Source of the DNA: Oreohelix idahoensis
Lineage: Eukaryota; Mollusca; Gastropoda; Stylommatophora; Oreohelicidae
Assembly (NCBI GenBank): GCA_024509875.1
Contig: JAMPIV010005812.1
Location: 620,001 to 684,000, forward strand
Direction: 5' to 3'
DNA length: 64,000 bases
Shown: one piece after another, positions 13,410-25,249 of the stretch
How the letters are laid out: every line of letters starts with the position of its first letter
Numbering within the stretch: the first letter of the stretch is position 1
Notes under the pieces: generated by a model
The model's input: only the letters and a program-made list of their open reading frames with translations
Told to the model about the DNA's origin: nothing
Databases searched by the model: none
Translations under genes and position numbers: made by a program

Positions 13410-13811
13410 TTGCTCTTTCGAATCTAGGCATTGTCCAAGGGAGGGGCAATACATAAGAATGTGGGTTTGGCCACCCGATACAGAAATTATCCGTCTCTTG
13501 TCACAGTCCTCGGTTTTTGCAGCTCGAGTGAAGTCCCCTTTTGTTGCCTGCCTGGCGCCGTCTTTTGTCTCAATGTTGGATGGCGGTTCCCTCTTTTGTC
13601 TTTCATTGTCCCGCAAAGTAGAATTACTTGCAAACTACGTTCGCAACCTTTAGGGTATTTACCACTGTTCAGCACCAGACATATTTTAATTCGTCCATCG
13701 TCCGACCTAAAGATTACTTACATTTAAGTCCCAAGTGGAGGGAAAAATACTGGAGCACTTGATATGAAATAAAGGTTGTCAAAGTCCCATGGGAGGGGCG
13801 ATCGCCAATGA
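13410..13811. mobile_element. Unclassified insertion in the satellite
   Basis: About 400 bp of unique sequence splitting the satellite. The flanking satellite octamers ATGTATTG and ATCTATTG could be an 8-bp TSD with one change. A minus-strand frame near 13,383-13,616 contains a weak Q-T-H-I-L-M-Y-C-P pattern reminiscent of the Cys/His tail of LINE proteins, but it is too short to classify. No terminal inverted repeats were seen. Confidence 0.4.
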
Positions 13812-14925
13812 TCTATTGAGATAGTTCTATTACAACTAGCTAATTTCCTGTATCTATTGCGATAGTTCTATTACAGCTGGCTAATTTCCTGGAACTGTTG
13901 AGATAGTTCTAATACAGCTAGCTAATTTCCAGTATTGGTAGTTCTATTACTGCTAGCTAATTTCCTGTATCTATTGATACAGTTATATTACAGCTGGCTA
14001 ATTTCCTGTTTCTATTGATATAGTTCTATTACAGATAGCTAATTTCCTGTATTTATTGATAAAGATCTATTACAGCTGGATAATTTCGTGGTTAAGTGGA
14101 GATAGTTCTATTATAGCTAGGTAATTTCCAGTATCCAATGAGATTGTTCTATTACAGCTAGCTATTTCCTGGTTTTGCTGAGATAGTTCTATTACAGCTA
14201 GCTATTTCCTGGTTTTGCTGAGATAGTTCTGTTACAGCTTGCTAATATCTTGTATTTATTGAGATAGTTCTATTACAGCTAACAAATTTCTTGCATCAGT
14301 TGAGATAGTCCTATTGCAGCTTGCTAATTCCTGGGTCTGTTGAGATAGTTCTATTACAGCTAGCTAATTTCTTATATCTATTGAGATAGTTCGATTACAG
14401 CTGGACAATTTCTTATATCTGTCGAGATAGTTCTATTGCAGCTAGCTAATTTCTTCTATCTATTGAGATAGTTCGATTACAGCTGGATAATTTCCTGGAT
14501 CTGTTGAGACAGTTCTATTACAGCTAGCTAAGTTCCTGGATCTGTTGAGACAGTTCTATTACAGCTAGCTAATTTCTTATATCTGCTGAGATAGTTCTAT
14601 TACAGCTAGCTAATTTCTTATATCTGTTGAGATAGTTCTATTACAGCTAGCTATTTTCTTATATCTATTGAGATAGTTCGATTACAGCTGGATAATTTCC
14701 TGGATCTGTTGAGATAGTTCGATTACAGCTAGTTAATTTCCTGGTTCTGCTGAGATAGTTCTATTGCAGCTGACACATTTCCTGTATCTATTGAGATAGT
14801 TCTATTATAGCTAGCCAATTTCCTGTATCTATTAAGATAGTTCTATTACAGCTGGATAATTTCATGGCTCTGTTAAGATAGTTCTATTACAGCTAGCTAA
14901 TTTCCTGGCTGTGCTGAGACAGTTA

Positions 14926-17070
14926 GACACTGACAACTGTGGGATAAGAGGTTTAGAGGTTATTAATTATAGGATATCCTGGACAAATAGATGTATCAGA
15001 GGATACCAGGATAGTGCCAGATAAGAGACTGGTCTTACAAGAAATACCTCCTTCTCTGAAAAGAGCAAGGGTGTATAGACAATAAAGGTGAGGTCCAGCT
15101 ATGTAAGTTCCCAGAGTAAGGAATGATGATGATGAAGTTCTCTGGGTCCCTATCTGCTACCTCTTGAGATCTCACCAAGAGTATGTTATCTGTGTGTTGG
15201 TATTTGGCAAAGTGTCTAGGGTAATGTATTATACAGTTATGAATTTCAAAACAGAACTTTAACTTTAAGGAAAATTAAGCAAGACTGTCTTAAAAGTATA
15301 TTTACAATTTTAATTTCCTGAACCTCAAACTTTTGGGTCAGGAATTATCAAACTCAAGAAAAGGTTTTATTTACATGATCAAATAAATAATTTTGGAAAC
15401 TCTGTCCATGTGTGTACAGCAACAAGTCACTGGAAAGTCTACACCCGCAGTTCTTGATATTATCATTAATTCTATACTGTAAGGTCTGTTATTTTCATCA
15501 CTCCCAGGAGATAGATATTTACTTGGTGAAATTATGTGGTTAGATGAAGTGTCAGTGCCTATATAAAGGACTTAGCTTTTGAAGAGTTATTGCAGCTGGT
15601 TTTGTTGATCTTAGGCCTGTACACCAACGTTGTGACTCCTGACTGAAGAAAAGGAGCTAGCTTCAAATTGTAGCATGAGCACTCACTCCAACACTTCTTC
15701 CTTTCAGGCTACTGCAGCAACGACGTAACTTCGTTATAAAACCTGAAATAAGAAGGACAATCCCTTCTATTTAACATCAGCCTCTATCAATTTCACCACT
15801 AATCCTTATTAATACCCACCTGGGTCAGCCACTTGTGCTAACAAGTCGCACCAGACCTTAAATTCTGTTGTCTACACTCAGCTTGGTGTACTCAGTCTTC
15901 TTCAGTATTTATTCTATGTTAATGTCCCTCCTTCCTGTTTGTCTTCCATACAATAGTCATGGTGGATACAATATTGCTTGTGACCTGTTGATGACTTCAT
16001 TCAAACATTCCCTATATGTTCTCACATGTTATTTGAACAGTGTGTCATTTCAAAAGACACTATCAATTTATTTATTCTGTACTTACAGTGGCAAATTTGT
16101 AAAGCCAATTGGCAAACATTTTTACACAATATCACTCCGAATAAGCCTGCTCTAGGCACATTCCTACTTAGGTCGTCGTGACATCACATTTCCCAGCGGC
16201 AGTATCGAAAACGAGTCTGGCACACAGATAGCCTGTTACCTACAGGACTAATAAATTATGCCAATAAAATTATCTGTCTTACCCTCAAGTAAAGAATATT
16301 CACACACACAAGCGACCCGACAGTAAAGGGCTATAGCACTAATCTTGCAGTGCAGACGGCAAAGGCTTGTCCCTCTGTCTCTTTCAATGATGTCAGCTTG
16401 GTATGGAAGCTTTGTCGTCAAATGGCGGACTTTACAAGCAGTTGTTAATTTTTATCACACTACACCCAACCAATCAGATGACGAGTCAAAAAAGTTAACT
16501 TTTTCCTAGGCTATAGAATTTGAGCATTTTTAAGCGTGTTTGTCTAATCTGACCGAATTTGTTTATTTTATATCATAGTTATTTGTAAACCGATTTTAAT
16601 TATCAAAAGTGATAATTAAACGGCCAATTATTCTCTATCGTTCTATATAGCTTTCCTTTAGTTATTCCTTTGCATTCAAATGGGGTTAATTTTTTTTAAA
16701 ATTAAATTTGATCTTAACCTGATGTGAAAATATTACTAAATTAAATTTTTCTAAGTTAAGATAATTTTCTATGAGGGAATCTCTATGTGTATATGTTAAG
16801 CAATATCAGCGCTATAATTTGAGATATCCCTTTCATTTTAAGTATCTTTAGTTATCAAGAAACAAATCATTTAAGTTCGGTCAAAAACCCAAAATGGGCA
16901 TTATTTCCACTTCAACAAAATTTTCTTGTCCCTACACAAAAAGAGGTAACGATTTGATTGGTTGTTAAATTTTACTACGTCCTTCGATAAATATTGGGAT
17001 GGGTGTGTGAGAGAGAGAGAGAGGGGGGGGGGGGGGGTGGTAACTTTTAACTTGTTTTCTTAGAAATATT
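14926..17070. other. No gene recognised
   Basis: AT-rich spacer. A (GA)n-(G)n run lies at about 17,009-17,037. The frame at 15,868-16,155 has a hydrophobic character but no recognisable family and no supporting context. Confidence 0.4.
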
Positions 17071-17168
17071 CTTCTTCTTCTTCGTTCGCCCTGAAAAGGA
17101 CGGTGGTTGCGTTGTGTCTGTTTACAACGTAGCTGTAATATCTGCACCTTTCGGTCGACACATCCGAC
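17071..17168 (-). mobile_element. 5'-truncated copy of (GAA)n-tailed family 2
   Basis: Starts with the (CTT)n complement of the tail followed by CGTTCGCCCTGAAAAGGACG, and matches the last ~100 bp of the copies at 3455 and 18,595. Homology stops after ACACATCCGAC. A short AATATT occurs on both sides, but the TSD is not secure. Confidence 0.75.
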
Positions 17169-18423
17169 ATTCTCAATTACGAATATTAGGAATTCAACCA
17201 AGGGCATACTGCTTAAAACTTAGAGTAAAACGTAACGTACACGACCCATCGCAATTCCACGACCCGTAAGTTGAGAATCATTGGCAGAGAGTGTTTTAGC
17301 CGTGAACCCGCCCTGGCAATACTAAACCGGAAAGAATTATCTCAGCCCCTAACTCCATAATAACACCATCAACTGTTCTGAGAGCCTGTTAAAATAAAAA
17401 TTTTTTTTTTAAATTGATATCACGGACAATTATGCGTTTGCCAGTCAGCAAGAAAGCACCGCAGACCATCCAGTCAAGGGTTATGTGAATGAGATGCTTG
17501 TTAATTTCCTGTCACATATTTAATTTCCTGGTATATTATTTCAGTTTTTTTTTCGCCAGAGCTTTGCATTGTGCCCTAGAAGCCGAGCAAGAAAAGGCTA
17601 ATATTTTATATGAGGATGCGTCACTGATCTCCCACGTCAGACTGAATGGCTTGAGTTAACTTGGGGTGGGGGATGGGGAAGAGATTTGTACAACCCTTAG
17701 TTACTGATATGGAAACGCAGTGTTGTGATAGTACTGAGAGTATGTCTAGGTTTGTCGTTAAACAAAGTAATAGCATATTTAAAAGTTTGTTGTATTTATA
17801 TTGAGCGTTCGATCGGCTAAGCGGTGAAAGCGATTGCATCGGGATCGAAACTTAGTAATATCAAGCTCGTGTCTACCCAGCTGTAAATGTGTACCTGACT
17901 TTGCTATTGAGTTAGGGAAGGCTACATGAGTGAGAAAAGAAATTGGTCATTCACCTCATAAAGCATGAAATAGTATAGGGAAGTCTCTAACACGTCACTC
18001 GCCTACAGCAGTATCTGCTTTACCTTTGTCTTAATCCTTACATTCAACTATAGAGCACATAACAAAAACCAAGCTATTTATTTTGTTATGTTTATTCCGG
18101 ATTTGCCAAGATTATTCACAAGAGATTTACAAATATTCAAAATGTTGACCATGATTATCATGACACATACGAAGACGCGGTATCCATGATGCTGTAGCTC
18201 TGCAAATGACATCCCAGTTTAAATTCCTCCATGGATTGATTAACATAACCTTGAGGTCTTCAGTTGTGCTGATGTCATGGCCTACTTTCTTAAAGAGTAG
18301 TTGCTGAAAATACGTGCTCCACAGGGAGATGCGAAGTCCGAATGGTATGTGAGTTGTTTGTTGCTGAACTAGGATGGCGGTATTAAGAAGTGCGTGAATG
18401 TTAGGATCACGTGGAGTGTGACT
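17169..18423. other. No gene recognised
   Basis: AT-rich spacer with a T-rich patch near 17,550. Nothing assignable. Confidence 0.4.
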
Positions 18424-18583
18424 AGCTATCATCATCAATTTCATTCCCAATCTTGCTCCAAATGGAACATGGAGCTACGACTGCAGCTGGTCATCTTGCC
18501 CGAAACCTGCACCAAGCTATCACGTGCTCTTGTAACGGTGGTTTCTGTAGCTGTTTTTGTTACATAATAAGGTTGCCAGCCTC
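18424..18583 (-). repeat. Interspersed repeat with (ATG)n tail, family 3
   Basis: Reverse-oriented copy of a ~150-bp repeat also found at 26,632-26,772, 46,500-46,626 and 48,023-48,170. Shared features are a 5' part with CATCATGTAAAA-AAAT-GCTACAGAAA, a middle with CATGCTCCA-AAGGAGC, and a 3' ATGATG tail. Its 5' end abuts the (GAA)n SINE-like element inserted at 18,595. Confidence 0.7.
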
Positions 18584-18594
18584 ATGCACAAACT

Positions 18595-18903
18595 GGGACC
18601 GAAGACGCAGCAACAGTCATAAATGCAGTCAGTGAGTCATAGCTTGACTGCTTGCGTCAGGGTCAGCAAACCAGAGCTGACCAAGACCCTACTCCACCTC
18701 CAAGTGGTGGTCCTGGAAACAGGCTATATCACTGCAGTCTGGCTGAGAGAGTAGGAATCGAAGAGAGAAGGCTATCCCGGTCCCAAAAATGAAATGCTGA
18801 AACCGGATATGTCGGGCCGAAAGGCGCAAATATTGCAGCTTTTGCTGTAAACGGCGACACAACGCAACAAACGTCCTTTTCAGGACGAACGCAGAAGAAG
18901 AAG
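18595..18903 (+). mobile_element. SINE-like element with (GAA)n tail, family 2, TSD split by a LINE
   Basis: 309-bp copy starting GGGACCGAAGACGCAGC and ending GAAGAAGAAG. Its left TSD is ATGCACAAACT (18,584-18,594). Immediately to the right only ATGCAC remains, because the LINE at 18,910-25,234 inserted there. The full right TSD ATGCACAAACT reappears at 25,239-25,249. The order of events can be read directly. Confidence 0.85.
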
Positions 18904-19433
18904 ATGCACTGGCATTATAAGCTGGCTGCACTTCTTTCTCTCTTTTTTTTTTTTTTTAAATATTGGCTAATTACTCTATCTTTATTTTATACCTATCACT
19001 GATGACTTACAATTAGTATTTATGCTCTATCTATGCTAAATTAACACAAGACAAGTTATTAATATTTTTTTAATATATAAATTTTAAATTATGTTTAGAT
19101 ATAAATAGTTAAAAGCTGACTAGTCCTACTACTAAGCTAGTAAATTTGAATTAACTTTAATTTTGTTCACGAGCGTCTCAACGATGAAAGATGCCTGAAC
19201 AAGATGGCTACGGCACTTTACAAAAGAAGACCCCACGTGGTTGGCCTACCTGGGCCTATTTATTCACTTATATTTTTATTTAAACCAATACTCCAATCAA
19301 TTATTAACTAACGTTAAAAGCAATTAACCAATACTAGAGGTTATTAATAATATTGAGATTAAGTATGTTAGCGAAGAGAAAAAACTTATCTGAAATTCGT
19401 CTTGTGTAGCGTACTGAGAACTTTCACTGGTGA

Positions 19434-20880
19434 TGTCTCCTTCCGAGGTTCACTGAGAGAACAATAAAGGGAAAATCTGAAAGGAAGCAGGTCGCAATAA
19501 AACTGCAGTAAGCAGAAACAAAACAAAAACGAAGACGCAGGAACCCCGGAAAACAGCAATTAAAAACAGAAACAACAAAAACGAAGACGCAGGAACACAG
19601 AAAGAAGACAACCACGAGACCACAAGCAAAAAAAGTCAGGAAACCAGAGGAGGAGAAAACAAAGAAACCAAAAACAGAATCAAAATAACTCAGATAGCTG
19701 GAACAGAAGCCACACTGAGATCTCTCCCGGATGACAAAATCCTGGTCATTCTAGAAGCAATAATAGGAAAAAAATATATTGACAAAGTGCAAAGACATGG
19801 AAATGGAGTAACAATCACTGTAAACAACACAGAAAAAGGCAAAGCACTGTTACATGAAATAAAAAGTAACCCAAAAGAAGCACAACTCGCACATGGGATA
19901 AAGGTAAAGATTGAATTGATCAAGGAAATTAGAAGATTCGTCATCAAAGGGGTCGACTCAAACCTAACAGAAGAGGAGATCCACACTAACATAACGAAAG
20001 AAAACCCACAAACAGAGATAGAAAAAGTAGAAAGAATCAAAACCAAAGAGCAAAAGAATACGACAGTGGTAGTGATAAGTGTAAAGGGCACAGAAATACC
20101 CAAGCAAGTCAAACTCCACCAGAGAGCCAAAATGACAGAGGTATTCATACCTAGCATTATACAATGCACAAACTGTCAAGGCTTTAGCCATACCCAACAT
20201 GTGTGTAAAAGAGCGACACGGTGTAGTTTCTGTGCGGGAGCACACAGACATGTGGACTGTCCAATGGCTAAGGAGGACAAAGATTATAAACGAGAAAACA
20301 AAAACAGAAAATGTGCAAACTGCCAGGGTAACCACAGTGCCAGGTATCAGGGATGCCCAGTCTATCAAGAGACAAAACACATATTAAAAGAATCACTAGA
20401 AACAATCACCCCATTCGGGCAAATAAAGGAATGAGAGAAAACCAGCATCCATCTCCAAAACTCTCAAGAAAATATCATTAAGAAAAACAAATAAAACAAA
20501 TAACCAGTGAAGTGAAACACATAAAGGAAAAAATCCAGAAAGAACCCATAAACAGTAAAGAAGATGACAACACAGAAGAGACGGAACATATCCTCATCCA
20601 AGCCAGACAGGTACTAGAAGAAATGAAAACAGCACAAAAGGAAATAGAGAGAGACCTCAAAAAAAAATAGCAGAGATAAAAGAAGCTAATGAAGAAATCC
20701 TAAAAAAAAATAGAGAGAGAAAGAGCTAGGCCTATAGAAAATATGGAAAAAAAAAATTTAAGGAAACAGTGGAACTACACCTACCATACCTCGCAGAAAG
20801 AGTTCAGAGTATAATGGTTACTTGGAATGATGAGTTTGTAGAGAACATAAGAGGTAAAGTGCAAAACCAAAAAAAGTAGA
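19434..20880 (+). pseudogene. LINE-C ORF1 (Gag-like nucleic acid-binding protein)
   Basis: The main open frame runs from about 19,434 to a stop at 20,434, with no in-frame ATG upstream of the conserved part, so the start is lost or lies in another frame. The N-terminal third is Lys/Thr/Asn-rich and holds a short duplicated stretch (AAAACGAAGACGCAGGAAC occurs twice near 19,530 and 19,580). Three zinc knuckles follow at 20,166-20,360: C-x2-C-x4-H-x4-C, then C-x2-C-x3-H-x4-C, then C-x2-C-x3-H-x6-C, the usual ORF1 arrangement of Jockey/I-type LINEs. After 20,434 a Lys/Glu-rich probable coiled coil continues in other frames to about 20,880. ORF1p would bind element RNA. Confidence 0.8.
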
Positions 20881-20935
20881 TCCCTTATCAAAAAACCTAA
20901 TAAAAACAATAACATAACTAAGCTAACCATACTAA

Positions 20936-21953
20936 ATGGGGACCAAAGACTCTAGAGCTATCAAAGTAGTCCAGTGGAACTGTAGGGGTGCCAGGAAGAA
21001 CTTGATGTCTCTTATGTGGGACAGTGTATAGCTGAAACGGCTCCTGATAAACCCCTGTGGATGGAACGAAGCTCCTGACCGGGGTTGGAAGGAAAGTCCT
21101 CAGGTTCCCCAGCCTCGCAATGACATGTCATTGGGCCGAAGGGGAAACCCAAAGTGCCCATGGGACAGTGAAATTGCACCATCTTTGCAATACAAGAAAC
21201 CCTCCTGAACCCCAAACAAAAACTGAACTACCAAGGGTATATAACACTTAGAAATGATAGACCTGAGGGAAGAGGAGGGGGCGTGGCCTTTTTAATACAT
21301 GAAGACTACAAAATATTAAATTGGGAACAATTCAACACAGAAAAATATTGAAGGAATAAGTATAACATTAGACAGTGAGCCAGATAACTTAAAAATAATA
21401 AACATTTATAGCCCCAAGGGTAATATAACCGATAGGGACATTGCCACTATTAACACACAAATAGACCAAAGAACATTATTGGTAGGTGACTTTAATGCAC
21501 ACCATGAGGCATGGGGTAACAACAGTAATGATCCAGCAGGAAAAAAGACTGTTGGACTACATTGAAAGTGCTGAGCTAATCATACTAAATGATGGCTCAG
21601 TGACAAGGGTTAACCCATGCAACAGTGGAGGAGATACAGCAATAGACATAAGTATTATAACACCAAACCTAGCCTCTACTAAATGGGAAGTACTGAATGA
21701 CTCCAGCTCAGACCACTTACCCATAGAAATAAACCTAAACGACAAATATAGAACTAGTCCAAAAAGCTCGAAACCCACATTCAACCTAAAAAAGGCAAAT
21801 TGGGAGTCCTTCCAATTAGAGCTAGGTAAACTAAGCATAGAACAAATTGAATCTAACAGTATAGATATATATTTGCAGAAAAAACTAACAAATGAGATTT
21901 TAAAAATAGCAATAAAATATATATACCAAACAGGAATATGCCTGAGCACTTAA
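20936..21953 (+). pseudogene. LINE-C ORF2, AP-endonuclease region
   Basis: Begins at ATG 20,936 with a V-V-Q-W-N-C-R-G start, the typical first motif of APE endonucleases. It is interrupted at once by a 135-bp insertion and resumes at 21,171. The middle motifs are recognisable but frame-shifted near 21,345. The last part (to 21,953) is open and contains V-G-D-F-N-A-H-H near 21,483 and S-S-D-H-L-P-I near 21,709. The enzyme would nick target DNA to start reverse transcription. With these breaks the copy is inactive. Confidence 0.85.
21027..21161. mobile_element. 135-bp insertion in LINE-C endonuclease, 9-bp TSD
   Basis: The direct repeat GGGACAGTG (21,018-21,026 and 21,162-21,170) bounds a GC-rich 135-bp segment within an otherwise continuous endonuclease frame. 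No terminal inverted repeats, A/B boxes or poly(A) were recognised, and it does not recur in the window. Family unknown. Confidence 0.65.
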
Positions 21954-22043
21954 AACCAACACAAAAAAGGTAAAAATAGGAAAAGAAACAAAGATAAAAA
22001 TCCAGTACCATGGTGGACAGACAGATGTTCAGAACAACTGAAA

Positions 22044-24057
22044 TTGAGGGAGAGGGCCCTTACAAAGTATAGAAAAGCCAAAACTGAAGAGAATTACACA
22101 AACTATAAAAAAATAAGAAATGAAACAAATAAAATAATATTCAGAGCTAAAGAAAAGAGTTGGAGAAAATTTTGTCAAACATTAAACCATAGGTCCCAAA
22201 TAACTACAGTTTGGAGAAAACTAAAAGCAATTAAAGGAGGAAACAGCAAAAAATTTAAAATCCCAACAATTAAAATACCAGAGAGAGCCGAAACAGATAG
22301 AGAAAAAGCCAACATACTAGCTAAATACTTTTATCAGGTTAGTTCAATAGACAGTCTAGATAAGGCAGAAATAAATAGACGAAAAACACTGCTAGAAAAA
22401 TTAAAAGAAGAAAATATGGAAACCACACAGGATGCTAAGTATTTAAATGCAGATATTACAGTAGATGAAATAGAAAGAGCTTTAGCAGAAAAAAACCAAT
22501 ACTACCTCTGGGGAAGACATTCTGAGCTATGAAATCCTCAAAAAGGTACCAAATACAACTCTAAGAGTGATTGCATCCCTCTACAACAAAATCTGGCACA
22601 CGGGAAAAATACCATGTTCATGGAAGACAGCAGTAGTCATCCCCATACTAAAGCCAGATAAGGAAGCACATGATGTCAGCTCATACAGGCCAATATCGTT
22701 AACATCACATCTAGGAAAAATTCTAGAAACAATAGTCAACAGCAGACTAAAATTTCATCTCGAAAAGCATAATTTGTACAGTCCAACCCAGGCAGGCTTT
22801 AGAAGCCAACATAGTACAATAGAGCAACTGCTGAGGCTGGAACATGATGTTAAAACAGGCTTCAAAAGGAATGAAAAGACAGTAGCTATATTCCTTGATG
22901 TAGCAAGAGCATATGATGAGTGTTGGAGGGAGGGTGCACTACATAAAATCAGGAAACTAGGTATAGTAGGCAGAACCTACAATTACCTAGAAAACTTCCT
23001 GCAGGATAGATACTTCATGGTACAAATAAACAATGATAGATCTGAGGTATATGAGCAACAGAATGGAATTCCCCAGGGATCAGTAATATCACCATCAATT
23101 TTTACGATTATGGTCAACGACCTAGGCGACGAGTTTAAGGACTTAAAAAACAACCTATCTCAGTTTGCAGATGATGCTGCGATATGGAGAACGGGAAGAA
23201 ATCTCCCATTCCTCTATAAAACAGTACAAAAACAAATAGATAAAGTATCTGACTGGATGAACAAGTGGGGATTTAATCTAAACGTTAAAAAAACCATAGG
23301 AATGATTTTCAGTAGAGGGCGTGTAATTAAAAACAATATAATTGACATAAGCATTAATAAGCAAAAAGTATGCACAGCAAAATCAACTAGATTTCTTGGC
23401 ATGGTACTAGACCAGCAACTAAACTGGAACAAACACATAGACCTTTTAGTGCAAAGCAGTAGAGGACTTATTAATATGCTAAGATATATGAAAGGAAGTG
23501 GTTGGGGCGCCTGCAATAAGACAATGTTAACATTCTATAAATCATTTATTAGAGGCAAACTTGACTATGCCAGTGTTGTCTATGCATCAGCCGCCCCAAG
23601 CAATAAGAAGAAACTAGACACAGTCCAAAACCAGGCACTGTCAATAATAGCAGGTGCCTCAAAGGGAACATCAGCAGAAGCACTAGAAGTAGCGCTAGGC
23701 ATTATACCCCTGGAGCTAAGGAGAAAAGAACTGAGATTCAGCTACTGGGCAAGAGTGGCAAAAGATCCAACTCACCCGGCACATAAAACCTTTGATAGGG
23801 GTAACCAGTACATAGGCCACATTCCATTAAACCATAATAGATACCCGTCAGGGTGGAAAACAATGGATGAAGTGGATCAATACCCAGACCTGTTTAATGC
23901 GATAAACAGTAGTGCTCTGTATAAAGCAAAGATCCCACCATGGGAATTAAAAGTGCCAGAAACTGACTCCCACTTATCAAAGATCATAAATAAATCTAAC
24001 GACATAATCTCAGCAAAAAGTAAAAACACTAGAGCACATAGAACGGTATACAAATAA
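22044..24057 (+). pseudogene. LINE-C ORF2, linker and reverse transcriptase
   Basis: Two open pieces in different frames. 22,044-22,532 is the Lys-rich linker between endonuclease and RT. 22,567-24,057 (496 codons) is RT: Y-R-P-I-S-L-T near residue 40, motif A Asp at 111 (FLDVARAYD), GIPQGSVISP at 167-176 and catalytic FADD at 200-203, then thumb and connection. A frame break near 22,500 separates the pieces, and another near 24,030 leads into RNase H. The catalytic residues themselves are intact. Confidence 0.9.
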
Positions 24058-24754
24058 TAGCCTAACTATATATACAGATGGGTCCAAAGATGAAGAAGGA
24101 CAATTAGGAGCAGGAATAGCAATACCAAAATTAAAAATTTATAAAAGATACAAAGTAACAAGTAATACATCTATCTTTACAGCAGAATTAGTGGCAATCC
24201 TAAAAGCTTTAGAAATAGCTGCAGAAAATCCACCAAAAAAAGTAACCATTCTCACAGATTCCCTATCATCAGTACTAGCAATCAGAAACAGAACAGAAGG
24301 CAGCAGGCCAGACATTATAGAGGAAATACTACAGGTTAATACATATCTACAAAATATAGGATGCAGTGCAACACTAACATGGATACCATCACATGTGGGG
24401 ATAGCAGGAAATGAGCTAGCAGACAAAGAAGCCAAAGGGGGGGGAGAACTAGCCATAACCAAATTGAAGTAGGCTTAGGGAAGTTTGAAATTAAGAGCTT
24501 AATTGCTCAAAAAAATAACTAAAGAATGGATAACAGCATGGGACCTAAGTAAAAAAGCAAGACACTCATATAAAAAACTTAAAAAACCAAGCAAAAAATG
24601 TCAAATAAAAGATGAACTAAAAATACCAATTAATAAAAAATTGCTGAGACTCAAGCTGGGAACTGGATATTTCATGATTGAGGAACCCACATGTGAAGAG
24701 TGTCAAGAACCAAACACAATTAGGCACTTTCTAGTGGACTGCAAAAAAATATGA
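24031..24754 (+). pseudogene. LINE-C ORF2, RNase H and C-terminal Cys/His region
   Basis: RNase H motifs are in order: YTDGS near 24,072, the conserved Glu in FTAELVA near 24,182, TDSLSS near 24,257, and WIPSHVGIAGNELADKEA near 24,380-24,430. A stop at 24,472 and a shift lead to the final piece (24,503-24,754), with C-x2-C-x6-H-x4-C near its end, a frequent C-terminal signature of RNase H-bearing LINEs. RNase H would remove the RNA template during cDNA synthesis. Confidence 0.88.
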
Positions 24755-25249
24755 CCAACAGAGGCAAAACATTAAGACATACTGTAGTAACCACAAGGTA
24801 GAAATGAGTGTAGAAAATCTCATAGGCACAAATAGCCCTTCAGAAATGCAAAAGTTAATAAAACACTATATTACAAAAACTAAAGCTAACATATAAAAAT
24901 CAAATAAGGAATTGAACCAGTAGTCCAAACTGGTGAAAGACTCGCCCCAGAAACACACAGATTAACCAAATAAACCATCCAGTAAAAATCAAAAACATAC
25001 TAACTTAGAAAATAGCATATATTGGAACTTTTTTAAAAAACCATGTTGAACTATAACTACAAAAGGAAAAATACCGACTAGAGATAATATAATATAAAAC
25101 AAATACAAACAAAAACATATTACAATAAAAGAAACACGTCCTGATATAACCAACAAATCCATGTACATGGTAGATGGTTGAAAGGGGCGTGCTACAAAAT
25201 GAAGTAGCAAACACATTAATTAAAAAAAAAAAAAGAAGATGCACAAACT

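Larger units (their letters stand above)
12305..14925. repeat. 41-bp satellite array, interrupted twice
   Basis: Tandem units of about 41 bp, each with TTGAGATAGTTCTATTAC followed by the palindrome AGCTAGCT, AATTTCCTG and TATC. Three blocks are seen: 12,305-12,795, 13,096-13,409 and 13,812-14,925, roughly 45-50 units in all (estimated by eye). Units vary by substitutions and 1-3 bp indels. The two breaks are later insertions at 12,807-13,084 and about 13,410-13,811. No protein reading is expected. Confidence 0.93.
18910..25234 (+). mobile_element. LINE family C (I/Nimb-like), near full length, with poly(A) tail
   Basis: Flanked by GAAGATGCAC (18,900-18,909 and 25,235-25,244; up to 12 bp counting ambiguous A's). 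It ends in a poly(A) run at about 25,221-25,234. Layout: 5' region 18,910-19,430, ORF1 with three Cys-His knuckles, ORF2 with AP endonuclease, RT, RNase H and a C-terminal Cys/His motif, then a 3' UTR from about 24,755. APE plus RNase H plus a knuckle-bearing ORF1 is typical of the I-superfamily (I, Nimb, Ingi), but the clade is not proven. Several frameshifts and one 135-bp insertion disable the copy. Confidence 0.88.
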
